DNA from: Mesorhabditis belari
Taxonomy: Eukaryota > Nematoda > Chromadorea > Rhabditida > Rhabditidae
DNA: 64,000 nucleotides
Assembly: GCA_958450365.1 (NCBI GenBank)
Contig: CAUEEP010000895.1
Coordinates: 475,001 to 539,000, forward strand
Direction: 5' to 3'
Within the stretch, counting starts at the first letter, position 1; each line of letters begins with the position of its first letter. Under the pieces are notes generated by a model. It was not told where the DNA came from. It saw nothing but the letters and a program-made list of their open reading frames with translations, and ran no database searches. This document shows, piece after piece, positions 32,955-47,158 of the stretch. A program made the translations under genes and the position numbers.

Positions 32955-35900
32955 CTAGTTTTTTCCAAATTCCCGAAACATCATCAGCTGCATGCACGTT
33001 GACGCATCCTCTTTGCTGTCGTGTCCATTCACTAAAAAGAGAATTTTTTATCGTTTTAACTGATCAATGTTGGTTTCTTATCAAAACTTAGGACCCTAAG
33101 AAAATATTATTCTGAAAGCTTCGATAAACACCAACCATCCTCTTGAATAATCTTTAGTAGCTTCTCGGTGGCGAGATCCTTCAGCGACCATTTGTGATTC
33201 TCAAATTTGTGAGGGAAAACCTGTGCCGTATCGATCACCCGTTTGTGTACTAAAAAAGTAATGTAATAAGTTTCAAACTACTCCACGGCACGATTTGTAA
33301 CCAACTCACCAATACGCATCGCCTTGAGATCACTTTCAAGCGAGTGTCCAATGAGAATCGTGTGATCGTTGATGATACGATCGAGCGCTTTCTGTGCCGC
33401 ATCCCAAGTTTTCCCCTCTTTCTTCAGTTCATCGATCGTTAAACCGGAAAATCTAAAAAAGGATTGTTAGATTTGCTTGTTTCAACAATCGAGTGCACCT
33501 TGAATTTGGACAAACTATCGCATCGTCTGGGAGGACTTTGACATCAAGAACCAGCTTGTCGAATCGATCCACAACCGAGACTCGAGCAAGAGCCTGCAAA
33601 TTTAAATTATTAACGGTTGCTTCCAAAGTATCGCTTACCGGTCCCCAAACCGTGTACACCATTTCGCAGTCGAGAGCGTAGACTTTTTTTGATCGTGGAT
33701 CATCGTCACCAGTGGGCTTGTCGAATTCTCTAAAATACAAGCATGTTGCAGTCTGCCTGCAAAAGCTTGCCTGAAACGCAGCAAATCCGATTGTCGAAGC
33801 GATTCGGAGACGTGTCCTCGAGCCACCGAGCAACCCATACCGTCATTCTGCGCATCGCAACACGGGTAATACGAGACCAAAGCTTTATTCTCTAAAAGGC
33901 TTACATGATATAATTGCAAAATCGTCTGACCTCTTTTCTTCCTCATTCTCAATGGATGATAGAAGCATTGGGAATCAACAATCTCCCCATTCTTGTTCAG
34001 GAAAAAACGCTGTCCACAACGAGCACAATGACGTTCGAGGACTAAAAGCAAAATTGAGTTGTCTTAAGCTTTTTATGTTTTAAACTTATAGTACAAGGGT
34101 CGTAGTCCGTTTTAAAAACTTACTATAATCCGCAATAAATCGCTTATCTCGTCCCTCTCTTCCAGGTGCCGTGTCCCATTGACTTTCCGGGATGGCAACC
34201 TAAAAGGAGAGTAAGTTAGTACAATTATTTTCAAAAACCTGAATCTTCTCATCGTCAATCCAGTTTGGATAGCAATTCTTTTGCAGCTGATCGGCAGTTG
34301 ATATGTATTTCTAAAAAAACATGGTAAATTCTACTAGGCATGCATTATTACCTCCATGTTGTTGTAGAACATTTCTGTAGTCATTTTCAACGGGTCCATA
34401 TCGACACTCTTTCGTTTATCCTTGATGTTCATTGAGATTTCGCTAGCCTTTGGTCCAATCAGATTCGCTTGGTGGGAAACGGCTAAAAGGTGATGGATGT
34501 CATAAATTTAAATTCATAACACTTGCATCTCTTGTTCGAACTCGATGAACTAGCGCCACGAATTCTAATTCTCGCAGAAACAATCTAAAAATTTCAACAA
34601 TTTGCAAAAAATTTCTACCAAAACCAGCCGTTTTCAGCTGCTAACACAAACACCAGCCTTGAATTGAGACGCTCATCGCGACTCACGTCGGGCCTCGCGC
34701 TTATCCGAAAGCCTTGTAACAATATCGGGATCTAACTACTATCCCTTCGAAGCAATACCGTGATACCCGAATTTTTAATTTCCTATGCAAATTTGGTTCT
34801 TGGCTATTCTTGCCACAATGGACCCTACTACACTTCGTAATGAGTACTAAAGCCGACTCGTATTAAAAATCTGATTAGGTAAACTGAATCAGCGGATTTT
34901 TTTACGTACCATCTAGTTTTCAATTCTCTAGTTCAACGCTTTAAGGTATCAGACGAACGGACCGTTTTATATATGTTAGATATATTAAATGAGATTTACC
35001 TTTTGTTCATATCCTTTCAAGTGCATAGAACTTTTTAAAATTTTCAGTTCTTCTTCCATAGCCTAAAATAAAAGTAAGCTGCTCACAAAGAAAAGCAGTA
35101 AACCTCTTCCATTGACGCTTGTGAACCATACTTCTTCTCCATTTCTGCATAAAGACTTTTTACGCAAGTGAGACGCGTTCGCATTGGCGCCCATGATCGC
35201 AAAGTTGGCTCAAGCAATCGCGGTGTGGAACTTGTTGTAGTCTAAATGCAAAACTTGCTTCCAATTAACTACGCATTTATTTACAAAAAAAATTGAGAAT
35301 TAGCTTACCGGTACATGTGCAACTCGTGAACTTCCTTTTCCCTCGTGGCCCGTGAATGAACCAGTTTTGGGCGCGGTTGAAGCAAATTTGGCCGCTTTCT
35401 CCAGTCGTGCTCCCAATTGTGCGACTGGATTTGGTGGCTTTTTGATGTGATCCACTGGGCGGATTGGCCGCTGAGCTTGCTAAAGAAATTTCATGGTTTC
35501 CTAGATATTTTCAGTTAACTTAAAAAGCCTGATAGTACTAATATTATTAAAATCTCCATTTACCTGAGAGCCGAGTTTCTTGGCGGCATTCATTTGCGCT
35601 TCGGTGAGGTCACTCTTCTTCTGGAAACAGAACTTTGCATTTTAGATCACAAGGCTATTATTTACCTTGATCTCGTCGTGTTTTGATGTCGAAGCGGATC
35701 CGGTTTTGTGAATCGTCACCGTTTTCTTTGGCAATTTTCCATTATCGCTATTACTTGGGGCCACCCTTGAAGCATCTTTCTTCGAAATCGATTTCGGCTT
35801 GGCAAAATCGTCAGACTAAATTGAAAGTCTATACTTTCAAAATGGTAAAAGACTTACTTCGCCAAACAAATCCTGCATGAATTCATCTGTGGTCGAAATT

Positions 35901-37594
35901 CTTTTCCTGTCTTCAAAAAGCGGTTTTGGTTGATGAGACGATGTTGACGGCCGTTTCTCGCCGATTTTCTTCTGATCTGTCGAGTAGTTTTTTTCAAAAA
36001 CGTTTCGCTTCTCTTTCAACTAGAATTTTTAAACAGATTATTCAATTCTCAAAAATATATCTCACTTCTTCGATTCGCTTGAGTTCCTCTAATGGAGTCG
36101 GTACGTAAGCATTTCTTGGTGGAAACTCAATCGCCTTTGCTTTCTTATTTGAATTGAGTTTTGCTCGTTTCGGTGGTGGCGGTGGTTTGAGCTCATCTTC
36201 AGAGAAATCCTCTTCAATGACCTCAATTGCCGGTTTCTTCTTCAAAGGTCGTGAGACTTCTTCTCGTTCCTAAACGAAGAAAAATTGATGATAACATTGT
36301 TCATTAAATCTTAGCCAGAAATTAACCAACCACAGAAGGTAGTCGTTGTGGGATCTCTTTTGGTTGTTGAGGTTGAGGTGCTTCTGGAAGTGGGCCGGAG
36401 ATGCTATTCTAAAAATTTGCATCTAGGCATGTGAAAGTAGATTCACAAACAAACGCACTTCGGAAAGTTGTTGCTGAGGTACTTCTTGAATTCTCTGTGG
36501 CTGAGGTGATCCTGGAAGAGGAGACGACGGCTAAATAATTGCTTTGTTTGTTTTATGTTCAGCGTTTATGAGGTAATAAACTACATACTTAACAAACAGA
36601 CCTCCGCCTGATTTTTCCCGAGCATCAAATTGTCCAATTTAGCTTTTAGCTCAGCTTTTCTTCTAAATATTCAAACTTTCAAGAACAAAAGTAGGAATTT
36701 AGCACCTCTCAATTTCTTCATACTCGGCCAATTTTGCTTCCATCTCGGCAATAATTCGCTTTTCTTCAGCCAGCTTTTTGTCGAGAAGAGCCACACTGTC
36801 ATCAGTTGTTGACGTAACCATGTCAGACACGGCAGGTGTTGCTGGCTTCTGAAAAGAATCAATAAATTCATTACCATGCAAGAAGTTTAAAAATTAGTTT
36901 TTATTATCGAAAGAATATACCTTTTCCACTAATCCCATAAATATGACCTCATTATTTGGTTCATCTTTAATAACATGATTGGCTAAAAAAGATATAATTT
37001 ATAAAAAAAGTGCTATTTACTTAATGATGCGTGGATTGCAAACGATGGTGTATAAACCGGTGTGATTTGCTCGTATCTCGGTGGAGTTGATCCAAAGTGT
37101 TGCGCGCTGGGAAAGAATTGCGGTGCATTTGATGTAGTAGGTATCTAGAAATAGAAGTTACTAATAGTGACATTAGTAGCGGCACCTGTTCAATTCCATT
37201 TTCCATGGGTGGCTCGTCGGTTTGCGCGATAGGCTTTATCACAATCGATGGACTGCCAGAATCAGGAATCTCGATATTGCACTTTGTTCTAAAATTTCAT
37301 TAGAGCAATAGAAAGCTATTAAGCTAACCCTGGCACGGGTACAAAATCGAAGTGAGAGAGCTTCCATAGTGATGAGCCTTTGTGCAACCATGGATGACTT
37401 TTCACATCGAGGCTGGATTGATCTAAAAAGATATTCCTTAATTCAAGCTAACATAATCCTTATTCCATTTTAAAATTTTGTCAAGAACTTTATCACTTAC
37501 GATTCGTGGATCCTCCATGATAGAACGGACAGTGTGGCCGCTTGCAATCATTGCGAGGACAGAACACTTTTCGATAAACGTCTGTGGGGAACAT
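32955..37594 (-). CDS. REXO1-type RNA 3'-5' exonuclease (DEDDh)
   Basis: About 21 short exons. The first coding exon (37501-37594) encodes MFPTDVYRKVFCPRNDCKR then PHCPFYHGG, matching the N-terminal CCCH zinc finger of REXO1. Long Pro/Ser/Lys-rich linkers follow (PPPPPKRAKLNSNKKAKAI) with a coiled segment (36710-36850). The C-terminal half has ERHCARCGQRFFL, CFYHPLRMRKKR and GMGCSVARGHV, then the exonuclease domain YALDCEMVYT (D, E), ILIGHSLESDLKAM (D) and VIDTAQVFPHKF, ending NGHDSKEDASTCMQLM (H, D). All four acidic residues and the His of DEDDh are visible. C-terminal exons: 34124-34199, 33931-34041, 33771-33891, 33639-33729, 33499-33593, 33310-33452, 33136-33249, 32955-33031. The intron at 33730-33770 uses a GC donor. 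The family trims RNA 3' ends. TTTTCAG lies just before the start region, 305 bp after the BRA-like gene. Confidence 0.88.
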
Positions 37595-37899
37595 TCCCTT
37601 CCTGAAAATATTTATTGTGAACAATGATATACATCAACGAAGAAAAATGAAAACGAAAATAATAGAGTGAATTGGTACATTTGATGATCATTTAGGGGAC
37701 CCAATCGATTGTAGAATTGTTGTTGATAGGAATTCATAAAATAAAACGAGAAATTTGAATTGGATCAGATATCGTAATATTTGCAATAGATAGAAGCGAC
37801 TGCCATGGAGTGTTACATTAATCAAAAGAGAGACAAGACAACTCGCAAACACTCTAGGAAAGGGACATTCTATTACAGGGATAATGGTCAACAAAATGA

Positions 37900-38807
37900 T
37901 TATTGAGCCTGGAGAACGGAGGCTTTTTCGGGTTGCATCGGTTGTCCATCAACTTGTCCAGAAGTGCCAGCCGACGAGCCATTTGCTCCTTGATTTTGCT
38001 TCTTCCTTCGGCAATACTTTCGATGAGTCGCCCAGTGACTTTGCTGACATTGCACCGAGCAATACGCGGTGTTCCAGCAGCAGTGGTAGATCGCCTGAAA
38101 TTTATTCGTTTTATTTAAATTTGAAAGAGACAGTCAAAAAGTATCTATTGCCACATAAAAGATTAATCAACGGACAAACATTGAGGAATAACAGACAAGT
38201 AATGGTTGTGCATGTGTGAGTCTCAAAAAACTAAAAACCTCGTTCTCGCATTGCCAACACCATTGCTTCTTCTTGATCGTCGACAAGTCTCGCTTGTGTT
38301 TCTCTTGCAATTTGGTGATCTCCATCTTCAACGATTCACGGTATTTCGCCTCAAGTTCGGCGCGGGTCGTGTCCAGCTCGTCTTTGAATTGCGATAGCAA
38401 GTCGGTGCGTATCTTTTGCTGATCGGCGAGGAATTCCTGGTGCAGCTTCTCGGTCAACTCAATCAACAGCTTCTCGCGAGATTGTTGGTAGTCGTTGAGC
38501 CAATGTCGTTGCAAACTGACGATCATCTCCTTCATCTAAATAAAATGTATTGTATTTATCCAAATTTTGTTAATTTCTAACAATCGATCCGCTTACTCAT
38601 AATCTTGCAAGTTTTCAGAAGGTTTTAAACAATTCTCCGGCATGAAGTCCCTTTCGATTCCCTTTACAAGTTTAGAAAGCTATTATATAGGCAACAAAGT
38701 TAAACTTAACTCACCCTGTCATCCAAGATCCATGGCTCATTTTCCACTTGTTCTTCTACACCGACACCGACGACCACGCCGACATTCGGTGCTTGCTCTT
38801 CCACCAT
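37900..38807 (-). CDS. BRA/ZMYND11-type coiled-coil and MYND-finger protein
   Basis: Exons 38715-38807, 38597-38679, 38239-38515 and 37900-38094 give about 215 residues. The middle is a long charged coiled coil ([36 protein letters not shown]). The C-terminus is a MYND zinc finger, [20 protein letters not shown] then [20 protein letters not shown], nearly the sequence of ZMYND11/BS69. The protein lacks the PHD-bromo-PWWP part, as in nematode BRA-1/BRA-2 and mammalian BRAM1, which bind BMP-receptor cytoplasmic tails; that role is from the family. Exon 3 must begin at 38515, inside an apparent ATGAAGGAGATG frame, because only this acceptor keeps the phase. The ATG follows a CTTTTTAG acceptor by nine bases (trans-splice-like). 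Confidence 0.85.
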
Positions 38808-39569
38808 TGTTTGGTGTCTAAAAAGAAAAATTTCCGATTTAAAAAACAAGAGCACGTATTGAAAGATAAAAGGTACGCAAAGACTACATAATACTAATGT
38901 TTGGATTTACGGTACGGGTACGGTGGAAAGATCAAATATTTCAAGCTTTGTGCATCAAGCCTCAAAAATTCTGGAAAATAAATAAAAAACACACGACTCT
39001 GAAGCTTTTCTGCAGATCAAAACATATTCAGGCGTTACGACATTTATGTCCCTTGATATTCAGTTAAAGGCAGCTGAATATTCTTATTTCGGTCATGACT
39101 TGTTTTTAAAGAGTTTTTAAATTTTGATTTGGTCAATTTGCGCCAAAACCTGTAGTTTGAAATGTAAAGATTGAGAAAGTTGCGTTGCGGGCGACAAATT
39201 TTCCACCCTTGTTCCGCTTTTCAAGCATTAAAGGGCATATTCTACCACTGATTCAAATAAAAGATTTAAAATTCTTGCTGTAAAGTAAGCTGTACGTATA
39301 ACAGTTAAATGCCAATTTTCAAAGATGAAAATTTTTGAGCATTTATTCACAGAAGAGAAAAAAGTATTGAGAAAGCCGGCAACGAGTCCGCTTCTTTACT
39401 AACTACACAGCCTAAAAGACGGGAATTCAAAAGACAGAATGTGGGAAAAGAGAGCAAAATGAGCAAAATATAAGTCTATCACAAGCAAGAATTAATCTAA
39501 CGATAATGCTAAAAGAAATACAATATAAGTAGGTAAAACTAGACAAAAAAACGTACAAAATGGATTGAT
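38808..39569. other. Spacer between phosphoglucomutase and BRA-like genes
   Basis: AT-rich sequence, no repeat family or exon recognised. It should hold the 3' UTR of the phosphoglucomutase gene and any promoter of the BRA-like gene. Confidence 0.5.
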
Positions 39570-42439
<2,870 letters not shown>

Positions 42440-43550
42440 TTCTAAAAGATGTAAGATTTTAGAAGTTTAAAAAACAAGAAGAACAAAATAATCACGAAAA
42501 ACTTACAAATACATTTTTAGTTTTCAAGAAAAACGACTTCTTAGAGCAAAAAAAATGTGTCGGTAAAGCTCTAATTCAACGATTTTTCGAACAATTAACA
42601 AGATTTACTTTAAAACTTTAATCTAAAGAGTTTATTTTGACCAAATCAAAAGACAAAAGACAAAAGACAAAAAGAAAAGAATTTTCATGTGTTCGATTTT
42701 CATAGATAAATATAGCTAAAACCAATAAACAAGGTGATTTTTAGGGGAAAAGGGAGAAAATGGCAACGGAGCGGTCAATAAAGTGCAGAGAAAAGCTCGG
42801 GAGGAAAGGGGGATGGGCAAAAAAAACAGGAGAAAGTAGAAAAGGGACGAGAGAAGTAAACAAGTGAACGAATTTTTTGTTGACCAAGGGGGTTAGCCAA
42901 GAAAAATGCTGTGAAATGACGAGTTCGACATACTTTTTACAAGTTTAAGATGAGGAATTTTGATACTTTCGACCAAATAGGATAGATGTTTAGAATCAAG
43001 CAAATTTCTAAAACCATTTTAAAAATTTCTCAAAAAACATCTTCCGGTCAAAAGCACAATGCATTTAGGCGAAAAGGAAAAAGAATGAGAAAAACGTGTG
43101 CCATTTGATCAACTCAAGAAAGCAGTGTCTGTTGTGTAATATAGAAAAGAGGACTTTTGCCGACTTTGCCGACAAAACACTCTCGATTTCTCTTCTCGTG
43201 TTTATCTCGCGATTCTTTTCCCCGTTATCAATAAAAGAAATCTTATTTGAATGGCCAATATGTGCACTTTATTGAAATTATAAAGGAAATTGGTAAGTAA
43301 GTGCAAATTTTATGAACAGATCGATAAATTCAACATAAACAAGGGAAAAAGTGTTCAAAATTTTTGAATTTCAAAAAATAGAATTTCTGGAAAAGAAAAA
43401 TAGCTATTTTGGGAAGTCAAAAGCAAGCTACCGTGATCTAGAAGAGAGAAGAAAGCTATCGTAACCCCAAGAAAAACTACCTAGAAAAAACTTATGGTAG
43501 CTTTTTCGAGAAGCCAGTTTTTAGAAAGCACTTGAATCAAAGGATCCAAA
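42440..43550. other. Upstream region of phosphoglucomutase gene, no other gene seen
   Basis: A-rich sequence with AAAGACAAAAGACAAAAG near 42650 and ACCGTGATCTAGAAG words near 43430. No recognisable feature otherwise. Confidence 0.5.
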
Positions 43551-43644
43551 AATAGCCAAATCACTCACAAGGGAAGTCCTTTATCTGGGATTGAGCTGAG
43601 ACCAAATGGATCTTATAGAATCGACCATGCTGATTACGAAAATG

Positions 43645-44061
43645 TACCGTAAAAACTCTAATAGAACGGTCCCCTATAGGAGCGTCGCGTAGTCTAAGTT
43701 TACTCTCAAACAAACGCTCATATCTTTACACCAGTACGTTTGCTTCTGGGTATCAAATTAAAGTATAGGATGGGTGATTTTTTTTTGAGCTATAACACAT
43801 ATTTATAACATTAATCAGCGCTCAGAAAAAAATGATTGAAAAGTGGCAAAAAAGAATCGATTTTCAATCATTTTCTGAGCGCTGGTTAATGTTAAAAATG
43901 TGTTATAGCTCAAAAAAATCACCCATCCTCTCTACTTTAATTTGATACCTAAGCGCGCAGAAGCAAATGTACTGGTGTCAAGATCTGAGCGTTTATTTGA
44001 GAGTAAACTTAGACTACGCGACGCTCCTATAGGGTGGGGTTCTATTAGATTATTTACGGTA
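43645..44061. mobile_element. Palindromic MITE, family C, full copy with TA duplication
   Basis: Starts TACCGTAAAAACTCTAATAG and ends TTAGATTATTTACGGTA. Arms share GACGCTCCTATAGGG, GAGTAAACTTAGACTACGCG and TGTTATAGCTC. The outer palindrome is broken exactly at a TA that is present on both sides of this element. Confidence 0.85.
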
Positions 44062-44165
44062 TATAAGTTTTGCCCTCGTTCGCTCAAACACAAGATATTT
44101 GGAAAATTTTAGGAATTTCACGGAAATTTTAGCACTTACCTTAACCCCCTCATGCGTTAGAAGAA

Positions 44166-44252
44166 AGTGCTACTGTAGTCTAGTGGATAAATGTCTTGTA
44201 TCAGACCAGACTCTTGATTGTTTCGTCGCTGGTTCGAATCTTTGTGCTGCAA
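44166..44252 (+). pseudogene. tRNA-like sequence at the centre of the palindrome
   Basis: GTGCTACTGTAGTCTAGTGG, then ATAAATGTC, resembles a D arm/A box and CGCTGGTTCGAATCTTTGTG a B box. The first 30 bases are repeated in inverse just after it (ATCCACTAGACTACAGTAGC), so it is part of the element, not a normal tRNA gene. Confidence 0.45.
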
Positions 44253-44609
44253 AGCTTTTTGCTTTTTTATCTTTTTTCTTGTTTTTTTTTTGCTACGAGT
44301 CTAATAGTCTAATATCCACTAGACTACAGTAGCACTTTCTTCTAACGCGTGAGGGGGATAAAGTAAGTGCTAAAATTTCCGCGCCAAATATCTTGCATTT
44401 GGGGGAACGAGGGCAAAAGTTATAGACATATTCGTGATCAGCGTGATCGATTCTATAACATTCATTTGGTCTCAGCTCAATCCCAGATGCCGATCTGAAG
44501 AACTTTCCTTGTCAAATCATTGATTTTCAATGATATCTTTTCCGAGAACTGAAACCTTTGTTTTTCCCCAAAAACAGACCCAAATTTGTGACTCAAATTT
44601 GTCTCACAA

Positions 44610-44745
44610 ACACTTTATATCAATCTGTTTTCTTTTCTTTGTCACATTTTCTCCATTTCCCATTCTTTGTATTCTTTTTTTTCTTCTTTTTTTCTTCTTT
44701 TTTTCTTCTTTTTTTCTTCTTTTTCCTTCAACGCGCGTCGATTTG
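44610..44745 (+). repeat. Pyrimidine tract (TTCTTTTTT repeats)
   Basis: Low-complexity TTCTTCTTTTTTTC array; open frames here are composition artefacts. Confidence 0.8.
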
Positions 44746-44970
44746 ACCGGTTTTTCCTTTCTATTTATGTTTCCTATCAACAACATACGTTTAAAATTCG
44801 GAATATCTGTATATTTGTATCAATTTTGAATCATTTTTTCTTGGAAAGTCGATGTTTAAACAAGGATTTAAAACTCAAATAAACAATTAACTACTTATTT
44901 TTACATCATTTCTTCCTGAATCTGTTTTAAAATGATCATTTCACAGCTGCTTTTCAAACTAGACAGATTC

Positions 44971-45607
44971 TATTGGGTTGGTGAATTGAAAACTGCGGGA
45001 CTTTGAACTAACATTTATGCAACATAAAACCATCAATTCATTCGAAATAATCTCCATTATTATTGACGACTTCTGCCCATTTTACAGGCAATTTGCGGAT
45101 TCCTCTTTCGTAGGATTTTGTTTCATTCAAAAGCTCTTGAGATTCTCTATTTTTTGGGCGCGTGCATTCGATAGATTTGAAGGAATTTAGAAGCGTTTGT
45201 AGTTTGTAGTTTTAGTAGGATTTTGGTTTTTGTGTGAGACAAGTGTGTGACTCAAAAATGGAGGACTGGAGACGGAGACTGGAGATCCCAGTTTGAGCAC
45301 TTTCTTCAAAAGAAACCCATTTTGATGTCAATAGAAAAGTTGTAGAGAATCAAAAATTAGGCTTATAGCCAAATTTCCAAAAAGATACACTTAGTAGTTT
45401 CGCTTAAAATGAAAGTTTTGTGAAAATTCGTAACATTTGGCATTTCTTGAAAACCAGCTTTTGAATCATTCTGAAAATTTGGATATAAGCTTGATTTTTG
45501 ATTCTCTACAACTTTTCCATTGACACCAAAATGGGTTTCTTTTGAAGAAAGTGCTCAAACTGTCACATATGACAATAGCCGGCAGTTTTCAATTTACCAA
45601 CCCAATA
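44971..45607 (-). mobile_element. Internally deleted mariner element, copy 1
   Basis: TA borders, ends TTGGGTTGGTGAATTGAAAA and TTTTCAATTTACCAACCCAA. On the minus strand the left part encodes YERGIRKLPVKWAEVVNNN then GDYFE-stop, the typical C-terminus of a mariner transposase; the rest of the enzyme is gone. An inner palindrome (GTTTGAGCACTTTCTTCAAA against its reverse complement) replaces it. Confidence 0.85.
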
Positions 45608-45722
45608 GATAGAAAAGCTCATCCTCTTCATCTTCATCACTTCCTTCTTCTTCTTCTTCCTCTTCTTCTTCAAATAACTTCAAGTAACAAGTAACAAGTA
45701 TAATGTATCTACAGAAGCTAAT

Positions 45723-45752
45723 TCAATTCACCAACCCAATAGTTGAATTTTT
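45723..45752 (+). repeat. Solo mariner-type terminal repeat
   Basis: AATTCACCAACCCAATAG repeats the right end of the neighbouring mariner derivative without the rest. Confidence 0.6.
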
Positions 45753-45843
45753 AGACACAATTGATTCAATTACCCAACTTGGCTTAGGCAAAGTTTGCGG
45801 AATTGAAACTTGTGCGTTCTTTCTCTGTTGCTCGTAGGAAAAA

Positions 45844-45859
45844 GCGGCGTCTAGCATAT
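45844..45859 (+). promoter_or_regulatory. PSE-like box of SL-like RNA locus C
   Basis: GCGGCGTCTAGCATAT, preceded by AAAAA, lies 53 to 38 bases before the leader start. The same box occurs at the same distance at loci A and B on the other strand. Confidence 0.5.
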
Positions 45860-45896
45860 AGGAATCCAAGAAGAGCCGCCGGAAAGCGCCGTCGCC

Positions 45897-45985
45897 GGTT
45901 TAATTACCCAAGTTTCGTGTGCCGAAAGGCAAGCGATTGTGGGAAAGCTCAAAGAACATTAATATTTGACATTTAATTCAAACTA
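45897..45985 (+). ncRNA. SL1-like spliced-leader RNA locus C
   Basis: Begins GGTTTAATTACCCAAGTTT, identical to the first 19 bases of the nematode SL1 leader, then C and GTGTGC, so a GT donor follows base 20. Next comes a GCC-GAAA-GGC hairpin, and at 45960-45968 an AATATTTGA that is only a weak Sm-site match. No clear 3' hairpin is seen. Length of a normal SL RNA would be about 100 nt. It could be a variant SL gene or a decayed copy. No open frame or exon competes. Confidence 0.5.
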
Positions 45986-46019
45986 ACATTCAATTAGATT
46001 AAAATAATCAACAAAATGT

Positions 46020-46250
46020 TGTCTAAACGAAAAAAAGAAACGTTTGACACCTTTTCCTCCTTTTTTTCCCTCAAAAACTTGATCTCCTTATCAATTTTTT
46101 CTTTCCTTGTTTCTTTCTTTTCTTTTTCTTTCCTTTCCTTTCTTTCTTTCCTTCTTTCCTTTTCCCATTCACATTTAATTATGACGGAAATTCGAAGCTC
46201 CTTTCTTTTCTCTTTTTTTTTCATTTCCTCGTTCCGATTTTTCTCATTTC
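46020..46250 (+). repeat. Pyrimidine-rich tract (TTTCTTTCCTTTC)
   Basis: Low-complexity T/C DNA, with no gene signal on either strand. Confidence 0.75.
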
Positions 46251-46397
46251 GTTGTTCAAAATCTGTTGATTCAAAGAGTTAGCCAAGAGCCAAGATTAAC
46301 CCGAAATTCGTTTTAGAAAAAGTTTTAGATATTAGAAATGACTTTTTTTTTGTATAAATGTTTTCCAATAAGAACTGTCAGAAATTGGAAGCTGGAA

Positions 46398-46548
46398 GAA
46401 ATGAAATCATTTCCTAGAGAGTTCTTTAAAGTTCTTTAAAGTTTAAAGAAATGAAATCATTTCCTAGAGAGTTCTTTAAAGTTCTTTAAAGTTTAAAGAA
46501 ATGAAATCATTTCCTAGAGACTTCTTTAAAGTTCTTGAAATCTTGAAA
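46398..46548 (+). repeat. Tandem repeat, about 55-bp unit, three copies
   Basis: Unit starts GAAATGAAATCATTTCCTAG and continues AGAGTTCTTTAAAG. The word CTTTAAAG is repeated inside each unit. Confidence 0.85.
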
Positions 46549-46935
46549 TCTTTAAATTATCTGTTATTTTCATAAAATTAAATATATAAAATTTTCAAAC
46601 AAAGCTTTACCATTGAAAAGAGTTTATTTCCGTCTTTTGTTTTTTTTTCTGGAGTCTCAAAGTCGACATTGATTGCCTGTAAATTGTAATTAGTTGGCTA
46701 TATTCATTTTAATTAGTTAGTAATATGATTAGTGTGTAAATTATCTGTAAATGATCTTGAAATTCTAGTGGATTTTTGAATTTATCTGTGCTATCGATAT
46801 TGCTTTATACATTATATCATTATATTATACATTATATTTTCTTGCTTTTTATCGAGTCTTTTCGTGTTTATCATGTATGAATTCATTTGTATTCATCTTA
46901 AATCTTGCGCACTTTATTTCTCGTCTTGAATAAAG

Positions 46936-47142
46936 TACAGTCGACTCTCGATTTAACGATTCGCTTGGGACCAAAAATTTCGATTTAACGTTTCTAAAAC
47001 GTGCTCCAAATTTCTTTCGTAGCTGCCCAACGATTGCATTTGACTGGACAGCTACGCAGAAAACAAAGGGCATTTTTTAAAATTTCAATCGAGAGTTTTA
47101 AAATTTCAATTGTATCGAGAGTTGTTAAATCGAGAGACTATA
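46936..47142. mobile_element. Degenerate inverted-repeat element, pogo-like ends
   Basis: CAGTCGACTCTCGATTTAAC on the left and TTGTTAAATCGAGAGACTA on the right form imperfect inverted ends of a type seen in pogo/Tigger-like elements. No transposase frame is present. Confidence 0.4.
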
Positions 47143-47158
47143 TTTATAGATTCAGAAA

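Larger units (their letters stand above)
43555..44535. mobile_element. Palindromic element interrupted by a family C MITE
   Basis: The outer left arm (43560-43644: CTGGGATTGAGCTGAGACCA) pairs with the outer right arm near 44460-44490. The inner left arm (44062-44195: TATAAGTTTTGCCCTCGTTC) pairs with the inner right arm (44290-44425). Removing 43647-44061 restores one continuous palindrome. The centre contains a tRNA-like sequence. Confidence 0.8.

Noticed and set aside
38516..38535. ATG at 38535 as the start of the BRA-like protein
   Set aside because: Using it drops two upstream exons that join in phase; the acceptor at 38516-38518 keeps the frame and places this ATG in an intron.
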